From Helicobacter sp. NHP19-003 (GTDB taxonomy: Bacteria; Campylobacterota; Campylobacteria; Campylobacterales; Helicobacteraceae): 64,000 nucleotides of DNA. Both the position numbers and the translations under genes were made by a program. Numbering within the stretch: position 1 is the stretch's first letter; each line of letters starts with the position of its first letter. This document shows positions 8,601-19,803 of this stretch, piece by piece. The stretch is from NCBI RefSeq assembly GCF_019703305.1, contig NZ_AP024814.1:186001-250000 (forward strand), in the 5' to 3' direction. A model generated the notes under the pieces. That model was not told where the DNA came from and ran no database searches. It saw only the letters and a list, made by a program, of their open reading frames with translations.

Positions 8601-9935
8601 ATGCCAAGAGATTATGTAGCCAAACGCACAGAGCCCATTAAAACCCAACTGCACTACGCTAAAAAGGGCATGGTTACCGAAGAAATGCACTACATCGCCA
8701 ACATTGAAGAACTAAGCCCCGAGTTGGTGCGTAAAGAGGTGGCAAGGGGGCGCTTGATCATTCCTGCCAATATCCGGCACCAAAACTTAGAGCCTATGGG
8801 GATTGGCATTGCTCTAAAAACTAAAATCAACGCCAACATCGGCAGTTCTGCCATCATCCACTCCACCCAAGAAGAAGTGGAGAAATTACAAATCGCCATC
8901 AAATACGGGGCGGACACGGTGATGGACTTATCCACTGGCGGGGATTTGGACGCAATCCGCAAAGAGATCATCGCCGCATCGAGCGTGCCTATTGGCACCG
9001 TGCCGATGTATCAAATCTTGCACGATGTCAATAACGATGTGATGCAATTAGACATAGGCACGATGTTAAAAGTGCTGGAGAAACAAGCCAAACAGGGGGT
9101 GAGCTACTTCACCATCCATTGCGGATTTTTGCTCGAGCACATGCCCTATGTCAGTCAGCGTAAAATGGGGATTGTGAGCCGTGGGGGGAGTTTGATGGCT
9201 TCTTGGATGATGCATTATCACAAACAAAACCCCTTTTACGAGGCCTTTGATGAGATTCTAGCCATTTGCCAAGAATACGATGTGTCTTTAAGTCTAGGCG
9301 ATTCGCTGCGTCCCGGTTGTTTGGCCGATGCGAGCGACACCGCGCAATTTGCCGAGCTTAAAGTGCTGGGCGAATTAGCCCAAAGGGCTTATGAAAAAGA
9401 TGTACAAGTGATGATTGAGGGCCCCGGGCATGTGCCCTTAAACCAAATCGAGCGCAATGTCAAATTGCAAAAAGAATTGTGTAACGAAGCTCCCTTTTAT
9501 GTGCTAGGTCCTTTGGTGACAGACATTGCTGCCGGCTACGACCACATCGCCAGCGCAATCGGGGCGTGTTTAGCGGCTTATAAGGGCGTGGCGATGCTCT
9601 GTTATGTTACGCCTAAAGAGCACTTAGGCTTACCCAATGCTAAAGATGTCAGAGAGGGGATTTTAGCTTACAAGATTGCCGCCCATGCCGCCGACATCGC
9701 AAGGGGGCGGATCAACGCAAGGGTAAGAGATGACTTGATGAGCGATGCGCGCTATGCCTTTGAGTGGAACAAGCAATTTGAATTGGCCTTAGACCCCGAT
9801 CGGGCAAGAGAGTACCACGACGAAGCCCTGCCCCAAGAGGTTTTTAAAGAGGCCGAGTTTTGCTCCATGTGTGGCCCTAAGTTTTGCAGCTACAAGGTGA
9901 GCCAAGACATCTTTAAAAATTACAAGGGGGCTTAG
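8601..9935 (+). CDS. thiC: Phosphomethylpyrimidine synthase ThiC
   Basis: ThiC is a radical-SAM enzyme that converts aminoimidazole ribotide to HMP phosphate, the pyrimidine of thiamine. The protein is 444 residues from the ATG at 8601, which has AAAGGAG six bases upstream. The frame stays open to 8529 but the family begins near this Met. The C-terminal CX2CX4C cluster motif (CSMCGPKFC) near residue 425 and the barrel motifs MDLSTGGDL and EGPGHVPL are present. I do not recall thiC in H. pylori, so this lineage likely makes the pyrimidine itself; thiL lies at 45 kb. The 3' end overlaps the convergent cytochrome gene by 4 bp. Confidence 0.95.
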   Translation: MPRDYVAKRTEPIKTQLHYAKKGMVTEEMHYIANIEELSPELVRKEVARGRLIIPANIRHQNLEPMGIGIALKTKINANIGSSAIIHSTQEEVEKLQIAIKYGADTVMDLSTGGDLDAIRKEIIAASSVPIGTVPMYQILHDVNNDVMQLDIGTMLKVLEKQAKQGVSYFTIHCGFLLEHMPYVSQRKMGIVSRGGSLMASWMMHYHKQNPFYEAFDEILAICQEYDVSLSLGDSLRPGCLADASDTAQFAELKVLGELAQRAYEKDVQVMIEGPGHVPLNQIERNVKLQKELCNEAPFYVLGPLVTDIAAGYDHIASAIGACLAAYKGVAMLCYVTPKEHLGLPNAKDVREGILAYKIAAHAADIARGRINARVRDDLMSDARYAFEWNKQFELALDPDRAREYHDEALPQEVFKEAEFCSMCGPKFCSYKVSQDIFKNYKGA

Positions 9936-10291
9936 TTTTGTTTAGTGGAGCGCAGGTAGTAGTAAATCGCCTTGATCTCATCGGGGGTGAGGTTGTAGCG
10001 GGGCATGATGGATTTACCTCTTTCTAGGGCATTCTTCAGTTGCTCGAAACTCAAGCCATAGATGGGGGGGGCTTTAAAAATGCGCTCTTGGTCTGTGGCG
10101 GTGGTGAAGCGGGTGATGACTTGCTCTTGGCCCTTCCACCCATGGCATTTTACACAACTGATGTTGCGCGGATTGTTGTAAAGCTCCTTACCGTACTCTA
10201 AAATGGTGATGAAACTGCCATCCTTGGGCTTGTCCGCTCCATAGAGGAAGACGATGAAAACACAGGCTAAAAACACGCTTTGTCTTGGCAA
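9932..10291 (-). CDS. Small class I-like cytochrome c
   Basis: A secreted c-type cytochrome of 119 residues. Residues 1-18 form a hydrophobic signal peptide. CVKCH near residues 46-50 is the haem attachment site, and Met94 (SIMPRYNLT) is a plausible sixth ligand. It likely shuttles electrons in the periplasm between the bc1 complex and the oxidase or a peroxidase. The start is TTG at 10291 with a weak AGAGA upstream; GTG at 10276 is an alternative. It is convergent with thiC and divergent from folD. It is not the usual cytochrome c-553 by sequence that I can confirm, so no symbol is given. Confidence 0.8.
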   Translation of the reverse strand: MPRQSVFLACVFIVFLYGADKPKDGSFITILEYGKELYNNPRNISCVKCHGWKGQEQVITRFTTATDQERIFKAPPIYGLSFEQLKNALERGKSIMPRYNLTPDEIKAIYYYLRSTKQN

Positions 10292-10316
10292 GCTGTCTCT
10301 TTCAAAGATTTTTGAT

Positions 10317-10322
10317 TATAAT
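10317..10322 (+). promoter_or_regulatory. -10 box for the folD run
   Basis: TATAAT lies about 28 nt before the folD ATG in the cytochrome-folD divergent gap. No -35 element is evident. It is the only clear promoter before the tightly packed genes up to ychF. Confidence 0.55.
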
Positions 10323-10349
10323 AGCGTAAAAATTCAAGTAAGTTAGGTG

Positions 10350-11198
10350 ATGGTTTTACTAGATGGCTACACGCTGGCACGCTTAAAAGAAGAGGCTTTG
10401 CGCCACGAAGTACAGGCTTTGCAACAGACCCTGCGATTTTGCCCTAAGTTAGTGGTGGTTTTAGTGGGTACAGACAACGCAAGCGTGCTGTATGTCAATA
10501 TGAAAGCCAAAGCCTGCGCTAGAGTGGGGATCACTTGTGTCTTAGAGCATTTAAGCGAGCACACCACGCAAGAAGAGCTGTTAAGCTTGCTGGACACCCA
10601 CAACCACGACACAAGCGTGCATGGCATTTTGGTGCAACTGCCCCTACCCAAACACATAGACACAAGGCGGGTGATTGAGGCAATCGATCCTAGTAAAGAT
10701 GTGGATGGTTTCCATCCGCTCAATGTGGGGAGGGTGTATTCTAACAGCCTTTACACGGGATTTTTGCCCGCCACGGCGATGGGAGTGATGCAGCTTTTAG
10801 AACATTACCACATTGAAGTGAAGGGTAGAGATGTGGTGATTGTGGGGGCGAGCAACATCATCGGCAAGCCCCTAGCGTCTTTGATGCTCAACGCTGGGGC
10901 GAGCATTAGTCTGTGCCACATTTTGACAAAGGATGTGGGTTTTTACACCAAGAACGCTGACATTGTGTGTATCGGCGTGGGACAGCCCAAGCTCTTAAAA
11001 GCGGACATGGTCAAAGAGGGGGCGGTGGTCGTGGATATTGGCATTAATAAGGTGGAGGGCAAGGTCGTGGGCGATGCGGACTTTGAGGGTTTAAAGGATA
11101 AAGTGAGTTTCATCACCCCCGTGCCTAGGGGTGTGGGGCCGATGACGATTTCTTGTTTGCTGCAAAACACTTTGCACGCCGCTAAGGGCTGTGCTTAA
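10350..11198 (+). CDS. folD: Methylenetetrahydrofolate dehydrogenase/cyclohydrolase FolD
   Basis: FolD interconverts 5,10-methylene-THF and 10-formyl-THF through two steps in one-carbon metabolism. The protein of about 282 residues shows YVNMKAKAC with the catalytic Lys near residue 55, QLPLPKHID and [11 protein letters not shown], the NAD(P) loop [12 protein letters not shown] near residue 168, and the C-terminal [11 protein letters not shown]. The ATG at 10350 directly follows a GTG and is the likelier start. It heads a run whose order (folD-lepB-rpiB) matches H. pylori HP0577-HP0574. Confidence 0.96.
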   Translation: MVLLDGYTLARLKEEALRHEVQALQQTLRFCPKLVVVLVGTDNASVLYVNMKAKACARVGITCVLEHLSEHTTQEELLSLLDTHNHDTSVHGILVQLPLPKHIDTRRVIEAIDPSKDVDGFHPLNVGRVYSNSLYTGFLPATAMGVMQLLEHYHIEVKGRDVVIVGASNIIGKPLASLMLNAGASISLCHILTKDVGFYTKNADIVCIGVGQPKLLKADMVKEGAVVVDIGINKVEGKVVGDADFEGLKDKVSFITPVPRGVGPMTISCLLQNTLHAAKGCA

Positions 11199-11217
11199 AT
11201 TTTCAATAAGGGGTTTT

Positions 11218-12099
11218 ATGGGTTTCTTTCAAGCGTTGCGCCGGTTTGTGATGAGTTGGACCGGGACAATCATTTTAGTGCTGTTGGCAATTTTCTTTGT
11301 GGCGCAAGCGTTCATCATCCCCTCCCGCTCCATGGTTGGGACACTTTATGAGGGCGACATGCTCTTTGTGAAAAAATTCAGTTACGGCATCCCCATTCCA
11401 AGATTGCCGTGGCTTGACATCCCACTCTTTCCCGACTTTAAAAATAACGGGCATTTAATCGAGGGCAAAAGACCGCAAAGGGGCGAGGTGGTGGTGTTTA
11501 TCCCCCCCACTAACAAGGGTTATTATGTCAAACGACTCTTTGCGACAGGGGGCGATGAGGTCATTTTTAAACAAGATGGTTTTTACTTGCACCCCAAAGA
11601 GAGCGACACCGATCCCAATTACATTTCTAAGCATTTCCCCAAGCATAAAGTGCAACAATTCTTAGGCAAAGACTTTGTCTTTGCTCCCTATGCCGACAAA
11701 CACTTGGGGATTTTCTACAGCAAACACAACCAAACTTTTCCCATCATGTTAGCCCTAGCCAGCCACCAAATACAAAGCCAAATGGGGGTGGGCATGCAAC
11801 TCATTGATCTGGAGGGAGAAAACGCTTTTTATTCTAAGATTGCGTCCGACCATTATTTCATGGTGGGGGACAACCGCGATGACAGCAGCGACTCGCGTTT
11901 TTGGGGGAGTGTGCCTTATAGCCACATTGTCGGCACGCCGTGGTTCATTTACTTTAGTTTAAATTTATCCAATAGCATAGAGGCGGGCGAAAAACCTAGG
12001 GATAAATTCACCGTGCGTTGGCAGCGCATGTTCAAAAGCGTCAAGGGGCTAGAGGCGCAAATGACAGAAAGACACCATTTACCCACACAGGAGGATTAA
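11218..12099 (+). CDS. lepB: Signal peptidase I
   Basis: This membrane protease removes Sec signal peptides. From the ATG at 11218 the protein has 293 residues; AAGGGG five bases upstream supports this start over the GTG at 11191, which would overlap folD. One membrane helix (about residues 13-31) is followed by the catalytic Ser box PSRSMVGTL, the Lys box YYVKRLFATGGDEV and box E with GDNRDDSSDSR near residue 220. The next gene, rpiB, begins directly after the stop. Confidence 0.95.
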   Translation: MGFFQALRRFVMSWTGTIILVLLAIFFVAQAFIIPSRSMVGTLYEGDMLFVKKFSYGIPIPRLPWLDIPLFPDFKNNGHLIEGKRPQRGEVVVFIPPTNKGYYVKRLFATGGDEVIFKQDGFYLHPKESDTDPNYISKHFPKHKVQQFLGKDFVFAPYADKHLGIFYSKHNQTFPIMLALASHQIQSQMGVGMQLIDLEGENAFYSKIASDHYFMVGDNRDDSSDSRFWGSVPYSHIVGTPWFIYFSLNLSNSIEAGEKPRDKFTVRWQRMFKSVKGLEAQMTERHHLPTQED

Positions 12100-12534
12100 A
12101 TGCATGTGATCTTGGGTTGCGACCATGCGGGGTTAGCATTGTGTGCTTTTTTAGAAGAACAGCTTAAAGCAAGCCACAGCCTAGAGGTGTTTAAACCCAC
12201 TCAGGGGGAGCGGGTGGATTACCCCGATTACGCCGCTTTGGTGGTGCAAGCCCTGCTAGACAAGCCAAACACTAGGGGGGTTTTGGTGTGTGGGAGTGGG
12301 ATTGGCATGAGCATTGGGGCTAACCGCTTTAAGGGCGTTAGGGCCGCGCTATGCACCGATGCCTACATGGCAAAAATGGCGCGCTTACACAACAATGCCA
12401 ATGTTCTTTGTTTGGGGCAAAATGTCGTGGGCTTTGGGGCGGCTTTAGACATGGTGGCAGTTTTTTTACAAACCGGGTTTGAAGGCGGGCGGCATGTGGG
12501 GCGTTTAGAAAAAATTGAGGCTCTCCAGTGTTAG
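12100..12534 (+). CDS. rpiB: Ribose-5-phosphate isomerase B
   Basis: RpiB interconverts ribose 5-phosphate and ribulose 5-phosphate in the pentose phosphate pathway. The 144-residue protein has GCDHAGLAL at the N-terminus and the catalytic loop VCGSGIGMSIGANRF near residue 65, with the active-site Cys in VCGSG. It starts immediately behind lepB and its end overlaps the next gene by 7 bp, so the run is translationally coupled. apt two genes on uses the PRPP derived from ribose 5-phosphate. Confidence 0.95.
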   Translation: MHVILGCDHAGLALCAFLEEQLKASHSLEVFKPTQGERVDYPDYAALVVQALLDKPNTRGVLVCGSGIGMSIGANRFKGVRAALCTDAYMAKMARLHNNANVLCLGQNVVGFGAALDMVAVFLQTGFEGGRHVGRLEKIEALQC

Positions 12535-12860
12535 CGCAATGGATGGTCATCACCCTTGTGGTGTTGTTTGTGGCTTACATGGCGGTGCGGACTTTCTTTT
12601 ACCGCTCGGTGGCTAAAAGACAAGAAAAGTACTCGGCTTCTATGAAACTCACCTTGCAAGAGGCGGAGGTGTTGATCCAAAAGCACCAACTGCAACTGCA
12701 ACGCTCTTTAGGCAACATTGACATTTTGACCCACGAGATGAACGCCTTGAAAGATGAGGTGAAGGTCTTAAAGCAGCGCAATGCCCAATACCGCTTAGAG
12801 ACCGATAAATACAAGGCCCGCATTAGAGAATTAGAACAAAAAATCGAGGCATTGCTATAA
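12528..12860 (+). CDS. Small membrane-anchored coiled-coil protein
   Basis: The function is not known to me. The 110-residue protein has one N-terminal membrane helix (about residues 5-22) followed by a long, charged, heptad-rich helix to the end, with many Lys, Glu, Leu and Gln and no catalytic motif. It begins at GTG 12528 inside rpiB and lies between rpiB and apt, as HP0573 does in H. pylori. The layout suggests a structural or scaffold role on the inner side of the membrane; that is inference. Confidence 0.75.
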   Translation: MLAQWMVITLVVLFVAYMAVRTFFYRSVAKRQEKYSASMKLTLQEAEVLIQKHQLQLQRSLGNIDILTHEMNALKDEVKVLKQRNAQYRLETDKYKARIRELEQKIEALL

Positions 12861-12872
12861 GGACACTTACCC

Positions 12873-13421
12873 ATGTTTAGCCAAAAATTAAAAGCCCAAC
12901 TAAGAGAAGCCATCAGGGAGGTGCAAAACCACCCAAAGCCCGGGGTTTTATTCAAAGACATCACCCCCTTAATCAACCATCCGGTGCTCTTTGGCACACT
13001 CATAGATGCGCTTAAGGACCGCTATAAACTACACAACATCGATTTTGTCGTGGGGATTGAGGCGCGGGGGTTTATTTTGGGTGCTGCCCTAGCCTATGCC
13101 CTGCAAGCGGGCTTTGTGCCGATTAGAAAACAGGGCAAACTGCCCTACCAAACTCTAAGTGCATCCTACGAGTTGGAGTATGGCACAGACACCATAGAAA
13201 TCCACGCCGATGCCTTTAGGGAACTCAACGATGCGCATGTTGTACTGATCGACGACTTGATCGCCACGGGGGGGACGGCTTTAGCAAGCTTAGAACTCCT
13301 GGAGAAGTTGCAAGCACACTGTGTGGAGGCGTGCTTTTTGATCTCGTTAAATGAATTTGGGGGCTTAGAGAAGGTCTCTGAAAAAGCGAGCGCCTTTAGT
13401 GTGTTGGAGTACGATTCTTAG
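12873..13421 (+). CDS. apt: Adenine phosphoribosyltransferase
   Basis: Apt salvages adenine to AMP using PRPP. The 182-residue protein has the family opening (KDITPLINHPVLF near residue 28), EARGFILGAALAY near residue 62 and the PRPP loop VVLIDDLIATGGTA near residue 125. The ATG is 12 bp behind the coiled-coil gene. Only three bases separate its stop from the DedA gene, so all lie in one operon. Confidence 0.96.
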   Translation: MFSQKLKAQLREAIREVQNHPKPGVLFKDITPLINHPVLFGTLIDALKDRYKLHNIDFVVGIEARGFILGAALAYALQAGFVPIRKQGKLPYQTLSASYELEYGTDTIEIHADAFRELNDAHVVLIDDLIATGGTALASLELLEKLQAHCVEACFLISLNEFGGLEKVSEKASAFSVLEYDS

Positions 13422-13424
13422 GGC

Positions 13425-14024
13425 ATGGAAGCCTATATTTTGAATTTGTGGAACAATTACGCCGCCAGCTGGGGCTATGTGATTCTCTTTTTTTGGAGCA
13501 TTTTAGAGGGGGAGATCGGCTTGATTTTAGCGGGCATGGCCTGCTATGCAGGTCATATGAATCTCTTTTTAGCGATCAGCGTGGCCGCCCTTGGGGGCTT
13601 TAGTGGGGATCAAATGTATTTTTACATTGGGCGCACGAGCAAGACCTATTTAAACAAAAAGCTAGAAAAACAACGGCGTAAACTCGCCCTAGCGCATTTA
13701 CTCTTACAAAAGTATGGTTGGTTTGTGATTTTTATCCAACGCTACATGTATGGCATGCGCACGATCATCCCCATCAGCATTGGGCTCACCCGTTACAGCG
13801 CATTTAAATTCGCTACAATCAATCTTTTAAGCGCCTTTGTGTGGGCTTCCATCACCATTTTATTGGCGTGGTGTTTTGGCGAACAACTTTTTAATTTGTT
13901 GAGGTTGATTAAGCATTATCCTTATCTACTTATACTAATATTGTTGGTGTCTGTGGGGTTTGTCGCGTGGTATTTCCAAACCCACACCAAGAAAATGGAT
14001 AAAAAAATCCAAAGAATCCAATAG
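13425..14024 (+). CDS. DedA-family membrane protein
   Basis: DedA/SNARE-associated proteins are polytopic inner-membrane proteins, some of which flip lipid carriers or support envelope homeostasis. This 199-residue member has hydrophobic helices around residues 14-60, 108-130, 134-155 and 160-185. The family signature GEIGLILAGMACYAG is near residue 30 and the conserved FIQRYMYGMRTIIP near residue 100. It corresponds to HP0571. Its substrate cannot be told from the sequence. Confidence 0.88.
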   Translation: MEAYILNLWNNYAASWGYVILFFWSILEGEIGLILAGMACYAGHMNLFLAISVAALGGFSGDQMYFYIGRTSKTYLNKKLEKQRRKLALAHLLLQKYGWFVIFIQRYMYGMRTIIPISIGLTRYSAFKFATINLLSAFVWASITILLAWCFGEQLFNLLRLIKHYPYLLILILLVSVGFVAWYFQTHTKKMDKKIQRIQ

Positions 14025-15482
<1,458 letters not shown>

Positions 15483-16583
15483 ATGGGGCTGTCCATCGGC
15501 ATTGTGGGCTTGCCCAATGTGGGTAAGTCTAGCTTATTCAACGCGCTCACCAAGAGCGCAAACGCCCAAAGTGCAAACTACCCTTTTTGCACCATCGACC
15601 CGAATAAGGCGGTTGTAGATGTCCCCGATGCCCGCTTAAAGGCTTTGGCAGACATTGTCAAACCTGAGAGAATCCAACACTCCAGCGTGGAGTTTGTAGA
15701 TATTGCGGGCTTAATTAAGGGGGCGAGTGCGGGCGAGGGGTTGGGTAACCAATTTTTAGCCCATGTCAAAGAGTGCGGGGTGATTTTGCATGTGGTGCGC
15801 TGTTTTGAGGACGATGACATCACGCATGTGAGCGGAGAGGTCAATCCCTTAAGCGACATGGAAACCATAGAAGTGGAATTGATCTTAGCCGACATACAAA
15901 CCTTACAAAAACGCCTAGAAAAATTAAGTAAACTTGCCAAAACTAATAAAGAAGCCCAAGCCAGCCTAGAGGTTGCCAATGCCCTTTTGACCCACTTAAA
16001 CGAGCTCAAACCTGCGAGCAGTTTTCAAGGCAGAGAGCACCCCGTGTTTCTCGCCCTAAACCAAGAATTGCGTTTTTTGAGCGCAAAAAAAGTGATTTTT
16101 GTGGCAAATGTGGATGAGGCGTGCATCAGCAGCTTGAACGACCACGCCCTAAAAGTGCAAGAGTTGGCCACAGCTAGAGGGGCGGGGTTTGTGGCTCTCT
16201 GCGCCAAATTAGAAGAAGATCTTGTGGGGATGGAGGAGTTGGAGGCGTTGGAGTTTTTGCAAAGTTTGGGCGTGGAATCTAGCGGACTAGAGCAAATCAT
16301 TCGACTAGGCTTTGAGGCTTTGGGGCTGATGAGTTATTTCACCGCTGGGGTCAAAGAGGTGAGGGCATGGACGATCGTCAAAGGTTCTAGCGCGCCTACA
16401 GCCGCCGGGGTGATCCATAAAGACTTTGAAAAGGGCTTCATTAAAGCCGAAACGATCGCTTATCGAGATTTCATCGCCTATGGGGGTGAGGCGGGGGCTA
16501 AAGCCAAGGGGGCACTGCGTGTGGAGGGCAAGGACTACATCGTGCAAGATGGCGATGTGATGCACTTTAGATTCAATGTTTAG
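15483..16583 (+). CDS. ychF: Redox-regulated ATPase YchF (Obg-like)
   Basis: YchF is a ribosome-associated P-loop NTPase of the Obg family that prefers ATP. The 366-residue protein begins with GIVGLPNVGKSSLFNAL, followed by the switch region DIAGLIKGASAGEGLGN near residue 72. Where GTPases have NKxD it has NVDE near residue 207, as expected for ATP use. The C-terminal TGS domain contains EVRAWTIVKGSSAP and KDYIVQDGDVMHFRFNV. It is the last gene of the folD run (HP0569 position). Confidence 0.96.
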   Translation: MGLSIGIVGLPNVGKSSLFNALTKSANAQSANYPFCTIDPNKAVVDVPDARLKALADIVKPERIQHSSVEFVDIAGLIKGASAGEGLGNQFLAHVKECGVILHVVRCFEDDDITHVSGEVNPLSDMETIEVELILADIQTLQKRLEKLSKLAKTNKEAQASLEVANALLTHLNELKPASSFQGREHPVFLALNQELRFLSAKKVIFVANVDEACISSLNDHALKVQELATARGAGFVALCAKLEEDLVGMEELEALEFLQSLGVESSGLEQIIRLGFEALGLMSYFTAGVKEVRAWTIVKGSSAPTAAGVIHKDFEKGFIKAETIAYRDFIAYGGEAGAKAKGALRVEGKDYIVQDGDVMHFRFNV

Positions 16584-16589
16584 CTGTGT

Positions 16590-16595
16590 TATAAT
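16590..16595 (+). promoter_or_regulatory. -10 box for cheV-nspC
   Basis: A TATAAT seven bases after the ychF stop lies about 30 nt before the cheV ATG, which has its own AAGGAAGAGG ribosome binding site. This suggests cheV and nspC start a new transcript. Confidence 0.55.
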
Positions 16596-16623
16596 TAGAC
16601 CAAATGCACGCTAAAGGAAGAGG

Positions 16624-17595
16624 ATGCCTAACAATTTAGCCCACATCGACCAAGTCACGAGTCTGCATAAAAACAATGAGTTGCAACTGCTCTGCTTTAG
16701 GCTGGGCAAGAACAAGGATTTATACGCCGTCAATGTCTTTAAGATCCGTGAGGTGGTGAAGTACAATGGGAGCTTGACCATCATCAGCCACGAACCTAAT
16801 TCTTTAGTGGAGGGACTCATCATCATCAGGGAGCTTACAATCCCCTTGATTGACATGAAAAAGTGGTTTTATTACGACAGCGCAAACAAGCAGCGGGATT
16901 TACGCCCTTACCGCATTGAAAAGGCGGACAATGGGGATGAGATTGTGATGATTTGCGAGTTTTCGCGCTGGACAATCGGAGTGCGCATCTATGAGGCAGA
17001 CCGCATCCTCAATAAAAAATGGACCGAGATCGAACAAAGCGCGGGTGTGGGGGGCAACACGGGCAACTCTAAATTAGTCAGCCGCACCCGCTACTTTGAT
17101 GGGCGGCTGGTGCAAGTCGTGGACATTGAAAAAATGCTCGTGGATGTCTTCCCTTGGATCGAGCAAGAGAGCCACGAGGAATTAGACCAGCTCAGCCAGC
17201 TTTACAGCGATAAAATGGTGCTTTTAGCAGACGACTCGCCCAGCGTCTTAAAAACCATGCAAGTGATCCTAGATAAATTGGGCATCAAGCATTTAGACTT
17301 CATCAATGGCAAACAGCTTTTAGATTATCTCTTTGATCCCCAAACCCCCGTTGAGGAAGTGGGTTTAATCATCACCGACTTGGAAATGCCCGAGGCGAGT
17401 GGGTTTGAGGTGATCAGACGGGCGAAATTAGACCAGCGTACGATCAACATTCCCATTGTGGTCAACTCCTCCATGAGTGGGAGCAGCAATGAGGAAATGG
17501 CACGCTCTTTACACGCCGATGACTTCATCTCCAAGTCTAACCCTCTGGATGTGGAGCGCATCATCAAACAATTCATGCAGGTTAGACCCGCCTAA
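16624..17595 (+). CDS. cheV1: CheV chemotaxis coupling protein
   Basis: CheV proteins combine a CheW-like coupling domain (about residues 15-165) with a receiver domain (about 195-320) and link chemoreceptors to CheA. The receiver has ADDSPSV near residue 200, the phospho-acceptor Asp in IITDLEMPE near residue 250 and SKSNP near the end with the conserved Lys. At 323 residues it is of normal length. H. pylori has three CheV proteins; the nspC neighbour points to CheV1 (HP0019, next to HP0020). The stop overlaps nspC by one base (TAATG). Confidence 0.92.
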   Translation: MPNNLAHIDQVTSLHKNNELQLLCFRLGKNKDLYAVNVFKIREVVKYNGSLTIISHEPNSLVEGLIIIRELTIPLIDMKKWFYYDSANKQRDLRPYRIEKADNGDEIVMICEFSRWTIGVRIYEADRILNKKWTEIEQSAGVGGNTGNSKLVSRTRYFDGRLVQVVDIEKMLVDVFPWIEQESHEELDQLSQLYSDKMVLLADDSPSVLKTMQVILDKLGIKHLDFINGKQLLDYLFDPQTPVEEVGLIITDLEMPEASGFEVIRRAKLDQRTINIPIVVNSSMSGSSNEEMARSLHADDFISKSNPLDVERIIKQFMQVRPA

Positions 17596-18794
17596 TGGAC
17601 TACAACGCTATCCCATCGCCTTGTTATGTCCTAGATTTAAACAAACTCAAGGCGAATTTAGCCTTATTAGAGCGGGTGCAACAAGAGGCACAAATCAAAA
17701 TTTTGTTAGCCCTAAAGGGCTTTGCCTTTTGGCGGTGCTTTGAGTGGGTGCGCTCGAGCTTGTGGGGGTGTTGTGCGAGTGGAGTGTATGAGGCGGTTTT
17801 GGCGTATGAGGAATTTGGCTCAAGGGAGAGCGGCAAGGAGATTTGTGTCTTTAGCCCCGGCTTTAAAGAGAGTGATATGCAACATCTCCTACCCATCGCC
17901 TCGCACATCATTTTTAACTCTTTTAGCCAATACCAACGCTACAAAGACACCATCTTACTCAAAAACCAAAAGCTTAAAAATTTGGGGCTATCCCCCATTA
18001 AAATGGGCTTAAGGATCAATCCTCTTTATAGCGAGGTGCGTCCCGCTATTTACAACCCCTGTGCGCCCTACAGCCGCCTTGGCATCACCCCCACCGCCTT
18101 TATTGAGGGTGTGCAAACATACGGGCTAGGGGGCATTAGTGGCTTACACTTCCACACACATTGCGAGCAAGACGCGCCCGCTCTGCAAGAAACCCTAAAG
18201 CATGTCCAAAAACACTTTGGGGACACGATTGAGACAATGGAGTGGATGAACTTTGGAGGCGGGCAACACATCAGCAAAGAGGGCTATGATTTGGAGGTGC
18301 TTAAAAGTACCATCCACGATTTTAGGGCCAGATATCCACACATCCAAGACATTTTTTTAGAGCCCGGGGAAGCGGTGGGTTGGCAGACGGGCTTTTTGCT
18401 TGCCAGCGTCATAGACATCGTGCATAATGAAAAAGACATTGCCATTTTAGACATCAGCATTGCTAACCACATGCCAGACTGCCTAGAAATGCCCTACACG
18501 CCCCAAGTCTTGCACCTCAATGAAGAGGGGATAGAGAGGGCGGAGATTGACCCACAGGGAGGGGTGATGTTAGGTGGCTCTAGTTGTTTGGCAGGCGATT
18601 TTATCGGGCCTTATCACTTTAAAAGCCCTTTGCAAGTGGGCGATCGCTTGATCTTTGAGGACATGTTACACTACACCATTGTAAAAAACAACACTTTCAA
18701 CGGCATTGCCCTGCCCTCTTTAGGCCTGTTAGACGGGGAGAACTTTAAGCTTTTAAAGCGTTTTGAATACGGGGATTACAAAGAGCGCAACTAG
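17595..18794 (+). CDS. nspC: Carboxynorspermidine decarboxylase
   Basis: NspC is a PLP enzyme of the alanine-racemase-fold decarboxylase group. It removes CO2 from carboxynorspermidine or carboxyspermidine in the alternative polyamine pathway used by Vibrio and campylobacterota. The 399-residue protein has the PLP Lys in LLALKGFAFW near residue 41, HTHCEQD near residue 180, EPGEAVG near residue 258 and GSSCLAGD near residue 330. It is coupled to cheV1 by a one-base overlap. The 3' end overlaps convergent prmC by 4 bp. Agmatine deiminase at the window start belongs to the same pathway family. Confidence 0.92.
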   Translation: MDYNAIPSPCYVLDLNKLKANLALLERVQQEAQIKILLALKGFAFWRCFEWVRSSLWGCCASGVYEAVLAYEEFGSRESGKEICVFSPGFKESDMQHLLPIASHIIFNSFSQYQRYKDTILLKNQKLKNLGLSPIKMGLRINPLYSEVRPAIYNPCAPYSRLGITPTAFIEGVQTYGLGGISGLHFHTHCEQDAPALQETLKHVQKHFGDTIETMEWMNFGGGQHISKEGYDLEVLKSTIHDFRARYPHIQDIFLEPGEAVGWQTGFLLASVIDIVHNEKDIAILDISIANHMPDCLEMPYTPQVLHLNEEGIERAEIDPQGGVMLGGSSCLAGDFIGPYHFKSPLQVGDRLIFEDMLHYTIVKNNTFNGIALPSLGLLDGENFKLLKRFEYGDYKERN

Positions 18795-19660
18795 ATTCGT
18801 CTAGTGGCGACAAAGCCCCGATCCAGCCCGGCGTAGTCCGTGTAAAAGCTTGGGTGGTACTTTTGTAAACCCAAATGCTCGCTCATGGATGCCTTGTGGT
18901 TGTAGCCCATCTCACAAGCCAAATACTTCACCCGTTTGTTGGCCGCTTCATCAACCAAGACCTTTAAAATCTCATCGCCATGCTCGCCTCCATAGAGCGC
19001 AATCTCTGGCTCGTAGCGCACCGAGTCATCAAGGGGGTAATCCAGGGGGACATAGGGGGGGTTGCTCACCACTAAAGTGCGGGCTTTAATGTTCACACCC
19101 TCGAGCAAAGAGGTTTGGAACAATTCAATACGCTCTTGTAAATTAAAGGTGCTGATGTTCATGCCTGCCACTTCTAAAGCGTCCATAGAAATGTCTGTGG
19201 CTAAAATGGAGATTTTAGGATTTGCCATCGCCAAACTCACAGAAATCACCCCACTGCCAATCCCCACTTCTACCACGCTTCTAATGCCATAATCTTGAAT
19301 CAGTTTTGAGGCCTGACTCACTAAAATCTCAGTTTCAGGTCTAGGGATGAGCACCCGCTCATCCACAAAAAAGGTCCGCCCATAAAAGCTCACTTCATGG
19401 GTGATGTATTCAATGGGCTTGCCTTTGGCGCGGGTTTTGACCATGTGCATGAAATGCTCGAAGGCAAAGGGGTCTAATTCTTCTTGGGCGTGTATGTGTA
19501 AATACACCCGATCCACGCCCAGCACATGGGCTAAAAGCAACTCGGACTCCAAAGCGTTGCGTACACCCCTATCTCTTAAGACTTTCTTGGCTTCGTGGAG
19601 GGCTTTTGAAATATTTATGTTGATGAGATTTGCTTCATTGGCATTTTCTATGGAAGGCAC
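18791..19660 (-). CDS. prmC: Peptide chain release factor N5-glutamine methyltransferase PrmC (HemK)
   Basis: PrmC methylates the Gln of the GGQ motif in release factors RF1 and RF2. It has a helical N-terminal domain, then an SAM-binding fold with EVGIGSGVISVSLA near residue 130 and the catalytic NPPY (VVSNPPYVPLDYP) near residue 200. No ATG is in frame near the start. GTG at 19660 is preferred because AGGGGG lies five bases upstream; GTG at 19666 is inside that site. It would be about 289 residues. Confidence 0.92.
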   Translation of the reverse strand: MPSIENANEANLININISKALHEAKKVLRDRGVRNALESELLLAHVLGVDRVYLHIHAQEELDPFAFEHFMHMVKTRAKGKPIEYITHEVSFYGRTFFVDERVLIPRPETEILVSQASKLIQDYGIRSVVEVGIGSGVISVSLAMANPKISILATDISMDALEVAGMNISTFNLQERIELFQTSLLEGVNIKARTLVVSNPPYVPLDYPLDDSVRYEPEIALYGGEHGDEILKVLVDEAANKRVKYLACEMGYNHKASMSEHLGLQKYHPSFYTDYAGLDRGFVATRRI

Positions 19661-19803
19661 ACACACCCCCTAGTCCACCAAAGCATAAAAGAAGCTTGAT
19701 TTTTATTGAGAAACACCCTAGCACCTGTTTTAAAATTTAGCTTGCCATTGTACCCTAAACAACCTTATATCTGTTTAAGGGGCTTATTTTTATGAGATTT
19801 GGG

